Shown one piece after another: positions 1-5,081 of a DNA stretch of 7,409 bases. The notes beneath the pieces were generated by a model. The model was not told the DNA's origin. It searched no databases and was given only the letters and a program-made list of their open reading frames with translations. Source of the stretch: CAMTWZ01 sp964412365 (GTDB taxonomy: Bacteria > Bacteroidota > Rhodothermia > Balneolales > HLUCCA01); contig CAYPOI010000103.1 in the NCBI GenBank assembly GCA_964412365.1, forward strand, positions 1 through 7,409, written 5' to 3'. How positions within the stretch are numbered: the stretch's first letter is position 1; each line of letters begins with the position of its first letter. A program made the translations under genes and the position numbers.

Positions 1-70
1 TACAAGCTAACGTTAATAACCGGTTTACATTTCATAAGAACGTGACATTGCGTAAATTGATTGTTCAGTT

Positions 71-144
71 CGGGGCGTAGCGCAGCCCGGTAGCGCACTT
101 GCATGGGGTGCAAGGGGTCGCAAGTTCAAATCTTGTCGCCCCGA
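71..144 (+). tRNA. tRNA-Pro, anticodon GGG
   Basis: The 74-base stretch folds into a complete cloverleaf. The acceptor arms CGGGGCG (71-77) and CGCCCCG (137-143) pair fully. The D stem is GCGC/GCGC. The anticodon stem CTTGC/GCAAG closes a seven-base loop ATGGGGT (103-109) whose anticodon GGG (105-107) reads proline CCC codons. The T arm is GCAAG-TTCAAAT-CTTGT with one G-T pair at its base. The C1-G72 pair and the AGCGCAGCCCGGTAGCGC D arm are typical of bacterial tRNA-Pro. The discriminator base is A144 and the next bases are CGA, so CCA is not encoded and must be added after transcription. An intrinsic terminator follows 8 bases later. A weak -10-like TAAATT lies at 53-58, but no convincing upstream box was found. 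Confidence 0.97.
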
Positions 145-152
145 CGAACTTC

Positions 153-187
153 AGGGACAATCTTACCAAAGGTTGTCCCTTTTTTTT
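153..187 (+). terminator. Intrinsic terminator of the tRNA-Pro gene
   Basis: A 12-bp stem (153-164 pairing with 169-180, one G-T pair) closes an ACCA tetraloop and is followed by a run of eight T (180-187). It lies 8 bases after the tRNA 3' end and so ends the tRNA transcript. The same T run ends only 10 bases before the ATG of the downstream hexosaminidase gene, so that gene needs a promoter at or inside this hairpin, or readthrough. Confidence 0.92.
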
Positions 188-194
188 AGCTTTC
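187..194 (+). promoter_or_regulatory. Possible Bacteroidota-type -7 box of the GH20 gene
   Basis: TAGCTTTC differs from the Bacteroidota -7 consensus TAnnTTTG only at the last base. It is followed by ACC and then the ATG at 198. Transcription would start at or next to the ATG, giving a leaderless mRNA. The first T is also the last T of the tRNA terminator. No clear -33 TTG was found 17 to 23 bases upstream (TTA at 163-165 is the best), so the call rests on the position and on the similar arrangement at two other genes in the window. Confidence 0.4.
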
Positions 195-197
195 ACC

Positions 198-1778
198 ATG
201 CTGCTACTCACTCTGCTCCTCCTGCAAATCATCCCGGCGCCACTCAAACAGTCCGCCGCACCCGGTGAATTCATCCTCACTGATTCCACTCTCATCATCG
301 CCGATACCTCCAACGCCGATGTGAAGCGTGTGGTGATGCACCTCAAATCGCTGATGGAGCCTCCAACGACATTCCTTTTTGAAGTGGTAGGTAATAAGCC
401 ATCCACACATCCTGGAATTCATATTCGCCTCGAACCGTCGAATTCCGAACATCACGCCGGATGGTATTCGCTGGATGTGGGTACTCAAACCATCCACTTG
501 CTAGCTCACGACGGTATCGGATTATTTTATGCCTTCCAATCTCTTCGCCAGCTGCTTCCGCCCGAGATCGAGCATCGCAGTTACACCATGGTTCCACGGA
601 ATGTGACATGGACTATCGCCGCCACACGCATCGAAGACGCGCCTCGTTTCGGTTATCGAGGCATGCATTTGGATGTGGGACGACATTTCAGGTCCGTCGA
701 GTTCGTGAAGCAATACATCGACCTGCTGGCGATGCACAAATTCAACTCATTCCATTGGCACCTGACCGAAGACCAAGGCTGGCGCATCGAAATCAGGCAA
801 TATCCCAAACTCACGGAAATCGGCGCGTGGCGCGACTCGACGCTCATCGGCAACTACGGGTCGGGTCGATACGACAATGTGCGTTACGGGGGCTTCTACA
901 CGCAAGAGGAGATCCGAGAGGTGGTGGCATATGCCGCGGACCGCTACGTCACCATCATCCCTGAAATCGAATTACCAGGTCATGCCAGTGCGGCCTTGGC
1001 GGCGTATCCGGAATTCGGGTGCGGAATGGGTCCGTACCACGTGCAATCCACTTGGGGAATCTTCAAAGAGATATTCTGTCCGACCGAAGAGACGTTCACC
1101 TTCCTGGAAAACGTGCTGACCGAAGTGATGGAGTTATTCCCAAGCACCTACATCCATATTGGAGGCGATGAAGCCCTCAAAGATCATTGGAAATCGAGTG
1201 ACATCGCGCAGGCGGTCATTCAGCGCGAAGGACTGAAAGACGAGCACGAGCTTCAAAGCTATTTCATCCGCCGCATCGAACAATTCCTGAGCGCGAACGG
1301 ACGCAAACTGATCGGATGGGATGAGATTTTGGAAGGGGGACTCGCACCCGGTTCCACCGTGATGAGTTGGCGCGGGGTTGAAGGTGGCGTGGCCGCGGCT
1401 CGGCTGAACCACGATGCCATCATGACGCCCACATCCCATGCCTATTTCGACTACTACCAAGCCGATCGTGCCACCGAGCCCATCGCCATTGGCGGATTCC
1501 TACCTTTGCAAAAAGTGTATGGGTATGAACCGATTCCGGACGGATTGGAGCCCGAATTGCATCATCATATTCTCGGTGCACAAGGTAATGTGTGGACCGA
1601 GTACATGAAAACCGACGAAAAAGTGCTGTATATGGCGTTTCCGCGAGCGATCGCAATGGCGGAAGTGGGATGGAGTGCGGTCGACCGACGGGATTGGGAT
1701 GATTTTCTATCGCGACTGAAAGACCATAAACATCGAATGGATGTGATGGGAATACGGATGGGGCCGATTCCGGACTAA
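198..1778 (+). CDS. Secreted beta-N-acetylhexosaminidase, glycoside hydrolase family 20
   Basis: A 526-residue enzyme expected to release terminal beta-linked GlcNAc or GalNAc from chitin oligomers, peptidoglycan fragments or glycans by substrate-assisted catalysis. Residues 1 to about 22 form a leucine-rich signal peptide, so it acts in the periplasm or outside. A GH20b-like domain spans roughly 24-145 and the TIM barrel 150-495. Visible family motifs are RGMHLDVGRHF (154-164), FHWHLTEDQGWR (185-196), HIGGDE with the catalytic Asp324-Glu325 pair, GWDE (373-376), SWRG (390-393), AYFDYY (415-420) and GNVWTEY (463-469). All active-site positions expected for the family are present and the length is normal. 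The reading frame stays open upstream through the terminator and tRNA, but the signal peptide makes ATG 198 the start. No Shine-Dalgarno sequence is seen. The stop lies one base from the end of the convergent sigma factor gene. Confidence 0.95.
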   Translation: MLLLTLLLLQIIPAPLKQSAAPGEFILTDSTLIIADTSNADVKRVVMHLKSLMEPPTTFLFEVVGNKPSTHPGIHIRLEPSNSEHHAGWYSLDVGTQTIHLLAHDGIGLFYAFQSLRQLLPPEIEHRSYTMVPRNVTWTIAATRIEDAPRFGYRGMHLDVGRHFRSVEFVKQYIDLLAMHKFNSFHWHLTEDQGWRIEIRQYPKLTEIGAWRDSTLIGNYGSGRYDNVRYGGFYTQEEIREVVAYAADRYVTIIPEIELPGHASAALAAYPEFGCGMGPYHVQSTWGIFKEIFCPTEETFTFLENVLTEVMELFPSTYIHIGGDEALKDHWKSSDIAQAVIQREGLKDEHELQSYFIRRIEQFLSANGRKLIGWDEILEGGLAPGSTVMSWRGVEGGVAAARLNHDAIMTPTSHAYFDYYQADRATEPIAIGGFLPLQKVYGYEPIPDGLEPELHHHILGAQGNVWTEYMKTDEKVLYMAFPRAIAMAEVGWSAVDRRDWDDFLSRLKDHKHRMDVMGIRMGPIPD

Positions 1779-1779
1779 A

Positions 1780-2352
1780 TCAGATCCAGCTCTTGAGTTT
1801 TTCCCTGAGATCTTTGAGGGCAAGGGACATATGATTTTCCACCGTCTTGATGCTGATGTCGAGGGCGGTGGCCACCTCCCTATACCCCATCTCTTGCAAA
1901 TAACACAGCTCAAAAACCTCGCGACGCTTTTCAGGCAACGAAGCGATCGCCGCGTGAAGCGCCATTAGCAACTCCCGGCGGGTGGTCGCGTCCACCTCGT
2001 TCCCCGCAATGTGGTCCAAGTCCGTCGCATCCAAAACGAACTTCGCGGTATCGCGGAACCGGTTGTATGCCCGGCTCAAGCCAATACGGAACAAGTACCC
2101 TCGCAGCGGAAGATCGGGCTTGATCCCAGCACGCTTCTCCCAAATCGTCAAAAAGGCCTGTTGGAGGATGTCGGCCGTTTCGGCCTCCGACACGCCGCGT
2201 CGTTGCAAGTAGCGCGCCAGATCCAAATGATGCCGATCAAAAAACAGCTTGAACGCGGCGTGGTCGCCCGCGGCGATCGCCGCGGCCAAGTCGCGGTCGT
2301 CGGGATCCGACGACGCGGAGAAGGCCAGTAAGAAAAGGATGAGCTCATTCAT
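1780..2352 (-). CDS. ECF-type RNA polymerase sigma-70 factor
   Basis: A 190-residue alternative sigma factor. Region 2 spans about 30-95 (AFKLFFDRHHLDLARYLQ, ILQQAFLTIWEKR, LRGYLFRI) and binds core RNA polymerase and the -10 element. A short linker precedes region 4 at about 128-186 (SLPEKRREVFELCYLQEMGY, then the helix-turn-helix SIKTVENHMSLALKDLREKL), which recognises the -35 element. There is no region 1 or 3, as usual for ECF factors. The start is ATG 2352. The frame is open to a TTG at 2397, but that start would lie deep inside the toxin gene. Its ATG sits inside the last codons of yoeB (ATGAATGA, 8-base overlap), so translation is probably coupled to the toxin. Odd points are a hydrophobic N-terminal stretch (residues 4-11) before the region 2 fold and the absence of a visible anti-sigma gene. 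Downstream is only the convergent GH20 gene. Confidence 0.9.
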   Translation of the reverse strand: MNELILFLLAFSASSDPDDRDLAAAIAAGDHAAFKLFFDRHHLDLARYLQRRGVSEAETADILQQAFLTIWEKRAGIKPDLPLRGYLFRIGLSRAYNRFRDTAKFVLDATDLDHIAGNEVDATTRRELLMALHAAIASLPEKRREVFELCYLQEMGYREVATALDISIKTVENHMSLALKDLREKLKSWI

Positions 2353-2629
2353 AGTGCGTCCACATGCGAAGAATGCGGACAATCCGCTCCTCTTCAAATA
2401 CTTGATACACCAAACGGTGTTGGATGTTGATCCGCCGTGAATACGCTCCCTTCAGATCGCCAATCAGGGCTTCAAATGGCGGATACTCTTGTAATGGGTC
2501 CGTTTCTAAGATGGTCAATAGATGTTCCACTTTCGATTTCAAGCCGGAAGATGACACTCGTTTCGCATCTTTTTGAGCTTGTTTCGTGAACATCAAGCGA
2601 TAGGTCGGTTTCTCACCAGCCGGGCTCAT
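2345..2629 (-). CDS. yoeB: YoeB/Txe family mRNA interferase toxin
   Basis: A 94-residue toxin of the RelE superfamily. E. coli YoeB cuts mRNA at the ribosomal A site. The C-terminal half aligns by eye with YoeB: GAYSRRINIQHRLVYQV (61-77) matches the GFWSRRI...EHRLVY block, and the ending MWTHYE matches the RYHY end. The equivalents of the YoeB active-site residues Glu46, Arg65, His83 and Tyr84 are Glu53, Arg72, His92 and Tyr93, so the nuclease should be active. It is about ten residues longer than E. coli YoeB, mainly at the N terminus and centre. The start ATG overlaps the end of yefM by 17 bases, and a GGAAG lies about 10 bases upstream. The stop overlaps the start of the sigma factor gene by 8 bases, making the toxin the middle gene of a three-gene overlapping unit. 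Confidence 0.93.
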   Translation of the reverse strand: MSPAGEKPTYRLMFTKQAQKDAKRVSSSGLKSKVEHLLTILETDPLQEYPPFEALIGDLKGAYSRRINIQHRLVYQVFEEERIVRILRMWTHYE

Positions 2630-2855
2630 CGGTGCTGTCTTCCAATGATTCGCTCATCCCAGCCAAAATCGATTCCCGCATTCCAGGAATGGAAACCAGA
2701 TACAAGGTTTCTTGAACGGCGTTCCAGTCTTTTTCGCTTACCAACACAGCATTCGCTCGCTTTCCGGTGATGTGCACAGGCTCGCTGGTTTCGCTGATCT
2801 CATCCACCAATTTGTAGATGTCGCGGCGGGCGTCGGTTGCGGTGATGGTTTTCAT
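2613..2855 (-). CDS. yefM: YefM/Phd family antitoxin
   Basis: An 80-residue type II antitoxin expected to neutralise YoeB by direct binding and to repress its own operon. The N-terminal part (MKTITATDARRDIYKLVDEI, then EPVHITGKRANAVLVSEKDW, up to about residue 44) is the Phd/YefM DNA-binding and dimerisation fold. The part after about residue 48 (QETLYLVSIPGMRESI) matches the toxin-binding helix in YefM, and the acidic tail is probably disordered. The start is the ATG 31 bases after the chaN stop. There is no Shine-Dalgarno sequence. A -7-like box ends 4 bases before the ATG, so the mRNA may be leaderless. A 22-bp near-palindrome in the same place is the likely operator. The end overlaps yoeB by 17 bases, typical of these pairs. 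Confidence 0.93.
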   Translation of the reverse strand: MKTITATDARRDIYKLVDEISETSEPVHITGKRANAVLVSEKDWNAVQETLYLVSIPGMRESILAGMSESLEDSTDEPGW

Positions 2856-2859
2856 AGCA

Positions 2860-2890
2860 GAAACGTACGTAATTACGGACGTTATGTCAA
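2860..2890 (-). promoter_or_regulatory. Promoter of the yefM-yoeB-sigma unit
   Basis: Read on the - strand, TTG (2890-2888, inside a TTGACA) is followed by 20 bases and TACGTTTC (2867-2860), one mismatch from the Bacteroidota -7 box TAnnTTTG. A sigma-70 reading also fits: TTGACA, 17 bases, TACGTT. Both place the transcription start at or within a few bases of the yefM ATG at 2855. The upstream element lies inside the last codon and stop of chaN. Confidence 0.6.
2862..2883 (-). promoter_or_regulatory. Palindromic operator candidate in front of yefM
   Basis: A 22-bp inverted repeat in which 10 of 11 pairs match, centred on AATT (2871-2874). It overlaps the -7 box and most of the spacer of the yefM promoter and ends 6 bases before the ATG. 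Phd/YefM antitoxins are known to bind palindromes in their own promoters, so this is the expected site for autorepression. Binding itself is inferred. Confidence 0.6.
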
Positions 2891-3762
2891 TACGTCTTCG
2901 TCATGTCTTTCGGGACCAAAATCGTGAAATCGGCTTTCCCCAGTACCGCCTCATCGCCTTCCTGAGTGGTTATGGTGAGAATGCGGATCGTCGGCTGCGC
3001 CTTCCTTACATACCAGACGATTCCTTCATAGCCATCGGAATGATAGGAGCCGTTCAGGTGAAGGAAGCGACTTCCCGGCACGATGTTTTTCAGCGTGAAA
3101 TAGGCCATGGTCGCGTCTTTCGAGGCTTGCGATTTGGGAAGATTCTCGCCTCCGTGTCCACCTGCGGCACGGGTGATTTCGGCATATCCGGGCAAGGTGA
3201 GGTCGACGTCGATCGGAAGCGGCGCGATCCAACGTTTCGCATCGTCACTCAATCCGTCCAGACTCTCCAATCCCTTGCTATACACCATCGACGCATACCG
3301 ACGTGGAATATTCGTGGCTATGTAGGGTATCCCATTCTCTTTGGCGAATTCCACCAAGGGCTTGTAATCGGTCTTGTAGTTGGTCCAAAGACGGGCTTCA
3401 TTCTCGAAACTGGTTCGAGAGATGTGCCCTGCGAAGTATTCATCCAACAAAATCTGCTGGTCGGTTTCGAACATCTCCGCGCCGATCACAAGATTCGTAA
3501 TCGAATCGGCAGCAAGCGCTTTGCCCAGTTCCAATTGGAGCCAATGGCTGATGGGATTGTTGTGCAACTCCCCGAAAAAGATGAGATCATTTGCTTTGGA
3601 AACGGCTACCACATCGGAAAACGTGGCCAGATTTCCTTCTTTATCCAGAATGCGGTACGCGGGTAGATCCTGGGCATACACAGAGTTAGTGAACAGGAGA
3701 AGAAAAATGAACAGGGAGCAAAGGAGAGATGGAGATTTCATGGCGGGCATTAAGTTGTTCAT
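2887..3762 (-). CDS. ChaN-family (Tiki superfamily) exported protein
   Basis: A 291-residue protein with a signal peptide (hydrophobic 11-26, likely cut after VYA at residue 30). No cysteine follows the cut site, so it is probably soluble in the periplasm or secreted rather than a lipoprotein. The fold is the ChaN / DUF399 family. Seen motifs are FFGELHNNP (62-70), EMFETDQQ (96-103), ATNIPRRY (149-156), NGSYHSDGYEGI (237-248) and DFTILVP (278-284). GExH near the start and a late His are the conserved polar residues of the wider Tiki/EreA group. Campylobacter ChaN binds haem and is tied to iron uptake, but many relatives have no known role, so function here is open. ATG 3762 is used; ATGs at codons 5 and 8 are alternatives. 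The gene follows the malic enzyme by 48 bases with no terminator and may share its transcript. A small ORF overlaps its start. Confidence 0.85.
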   Translation of the reverse strand: MNNLMPAMKSPSLLCSLFIFLLLFTNSVYAQDLPAYRILDKEGNLATFSDVVAVSKANDLIFFGELHNNPISHWLQLELGKALAADSITNLVIGAEMFETDQQILLDEYFAGHISRTSFENEARLWTNYKTDYKPLVEFAKENGIPYIATNIPRRYASMVYSKGLESLDGLSDDAKRWIAPLPIDVDLTLPGYAEITRAAGGHGGENLPKSQASKDATMAYFTLKNIVPGSRFLHLNGSYHSDGYEGIVWYVRKAQPTIRILTITTQEGDEAVLGKADFTILVPKDMTKTY

Positions 3763-3776
3763 CTAAGAATACACAT
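3759..3776 (-). other. Possible 5-codon leader ORF overlapping the chaN start
   Basis: On the - strand a GGGAGG (3787-3782) lies 5 bases before an ATG (3776) that encodes M-C-I-L-R and ends in TGA (3761-3759). The TGA overlaps the chaN ATG as ATGA. The chaN ATG itself has no ribosome-binding sequence at normal distance. An in-frame ATG at 3797 would extend the ORF to 12 codons. Ribosomes loaded here could re-initiate on chaN. This is inferred from spacing only, and chance is possible. Confidence 0.3.
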
Positions 3777-3810
3777 AATCGCCTCCCATCCCCCCATCCT
3801 CCCTGTAATC

Positions 3811-4989
3811 TCAATCCAGCGCGTCGCCCTGTTCTCTGAATACCTTTTTCACCGCTTCTGCCACTCTGTACGGCACTTCTTTCTGGAACGGACTCGGAAT
3901 AATCAACTCCTCACTCGGCACATCCACACTATAAGCGATCGCTTCCGCCGCCGCCACATACATCGCTGTCGTGAAATTCCTCGCACGGCAATCCAACGCG
4001 CCACGGAACAAGCCCGGAAACGCCAATACATTATTGATCTGATTGGGGAAATCACTGCGTCCCGTGGCGATGATGCGCGCACCAGCGGCTTTGGCCTCAT
4101 GTGGCATGATTTCGGGGATGGGATTCGACATCGCGAAGATCATCGGATCCGGATTCATCGTCCGAACCATGTCCTGTGTAAGCACACCGGGGGCGGATAC
4201 GCCAATAAACACATCTGCGCCATTCACCGCATCGGCCAGCGTGCCTTTGCGCATCGTGCGATTGGTGATGCGTGCCATCTGCTCTTTGATGGGATTCAGC
4301 TTCTCGCGTCCTTCGTAAATGATTCCGGTGGAATCGACCATGATCACCTCCCGCACACCCGCATGGATAAGTAGGCGGATGACCGCGATGCCCGCGGCTC
4401 CGGCGCCATTGATCACGACTCTCAAATCACCAAGCTCTTTTCCGATCACTCGACACGCATTGATCATCCCTGCCAACGTGACAATCGCGGTGCCGTGTTG
4501 ATCATCGTGCATCACCGGGATATCGAGCTCACGCTTGAGTCGATCCTCGATCTCAAAACATTGCGGCGCGGCGATGTCTTCCAAGTTGATGCCACCGAAA
4601 CTGGGTGCGATGGCCTTCACGGTAGCGATGATTTCCTCCGGAACTTGCGTGGATAACACGATGGCGACACAGTCCACATCCGCGAATTTCTTAAACAAAA
4701 CGGCTTTGCCTTCCATGACGGGGAGGCCGGCGAGTCCGCCGATGTTGCCCAAACCGAGCACCGCGGAACCATCGCTTACCACAGCGATCATGTTTCCTTT
4801 AGATGTGTACTCGTAGGCTTTTGCGGGATCTTTCTCAATCTCCAGGCAAGGTGCGGCCACTCCGGGCGTGTAGGCGATAGAGAGATCGTCGCGGGTCTCG
4901 AGTGGCATTTTCGGGAGGATTGCAATCTTCCCTTTGGCAGCGCGATGGGCATCCAGTGCGCGCTGATCGTAGTTATTGGCGTTTGACAT
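3811..4989 (-). CDS. NAD(P)-dependent malic enzyme, oxaloacetate-decarboxylating
   Basis: A 392-residue cytoplasmic enzyme that converts malate to pyruvate and CO2 with reduction of NAD or NADP, linking the TCA cycle to pyruvate and NADPH supply. It is the short prokaryotic type without the phosphotransacetylase-like C-terminal domain of MaeB. Seen are AYTPGVA with the catalytic Tyr40, GKAVLFKKFADVD with Lys95, the metal ligands Glu137-Asp138 (INLEDI) and Asp162 (HDDQHGTA), the dinucleotide-binding GAGAAG (195-200), SNPIPE (288-293) and GRSDFPNQINN (310-320). Asp219 ends the second strand of the Rossmann fold, which leans towards NAD, but cofactor choice cannot be settled by eye. ATG 4989 is chosen over TTG 4995, which lies inside the -7 box. 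No Shine-Dalgarno sequence is visible. A full consensus -7 box ends 3 bases upstream, so the message may be leaderless. The upstream gene is separated by a terminator. Confidence 0.96.
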   Translation of the reverse strand: MSNANNYDQRALDAHRAAKGKIAILPKMPLETRDDLSIAYTPGVAAPCLEIEKDPAKAYEYTSKGNMIAVVSDGSAVLGLGNIGGLAGLPVMEGKAVLFKKFADVDCVAIVLSTQVPEEIIATVKAIAPSFGGINLEDIAAPQCFEIEDRLKRELDIPVMHDDQHGTAIVTLAGMINACRVIGKELGDLRVVINGAGAAGIAVIRLLIHAGVREVIMVDSTGIIYEGREKLNPIKEQMARITNRTMRKGTLADAVNGADVFIGVSAPGVLTQDMVRTMNPDPMIFAMSNPIPEIMPHEAKAAGARIIATGRSDFPNQINNVLAFPGLFRGALDCRARNFTTAMYVAAAEAIAYSVDVPSEELIIPSPFQKEVPYRVAEAVKKVFREQGDALD

Positions 4990-4992
4990 GGC

Positions 4993-5021
4993 CAAAGGTA
5001 AGGTCTTTTCGTGTTTGCAAA
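4993..5021 (-). promoter_or_regulatory. Bacteroidota-type promoter of the malic enzyme gene
   Basis: On the - strand TTTG (5021-5018), a 17-base spacer and TACCTTTG (5000-4993) match the Bacteroidota -33 / -7 pattern TTG...TAnnTTTG. The box ends 3 bases before the ATG, which places the transcription start at about the start codon. It sits directly behind the terminator of the ice-binding protein gene, so it serves malic enzyme and probably chaN. Confidence 0.6.
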
Positions 5022-5025
5022 ACGT

Positions 5026-5064
5026 AAAAAAGGCCCCGAACGTCGCCGTGCGGAGCCTTTTTTT
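5026..5064 (-). terminator. Intrinsic terminator of the ice-binding protein gene
   Basis: An A-tailed hairpin 17 bases after the stop codon. In the - strand RNA the stem is 13 bp (5063-5051 with 5038-5026) with one G-U pair. It is extended across one mismatch by a 3-bp stem closed by the stable GCGA tetraloop, and a run of six U follows. Read in the + direction the G-U becomes a C-A mismatch and the loop is UCGC, so the element is built for the - strand transcript. Confidence 0.93.
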
Positions 5065-5081
5065 GGAGAGATCGGGGTGAT

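Noticed and set aside
1..70. Possible promoter of the tRNA gene (TAAATT at 53-58, TTTACA at 24-29)
   Set aside because: The spacing between the two boxes is 23 bases and neither fits the Bacteroidota pattern well, so it was not called as a feature.
99..197. In-frame upstream extension of the GH20 reading frame by 33 codons
   Set aside because: It runs through the tRNA and the terminator. The signal peptide begins exactly at ATG 198.
461..964. Open frame of 167 codons within the GH20 gene, same strand
   Set aside because: Arg- and His-rich translation with no motif, fully inside a gene whose own frame holds the catalytic residues.
2376..2388. Inverted repeat GCGGA/TCCGC inside the end of yoeB
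   Set aside because: A 5-bp stem in coding sequence with no U run. Such short repeats are common by chance.
2353..2397. TTG start at 2397 for the sigma factor, adding 15 residues
   Set aside because: It would lie deep in yoeB and adds nothing that resembles a sigma factor. The ATG overlapping the yoeB stop is a normal coupled start.
2818..3666. Long + strand open frame (282 codons) opposite chaN
   Set aside because: It is antisense to a gene with clear family motifs, its protein shows no recognisable domain, and it has no start signal. It also crosses the yefM promoter.
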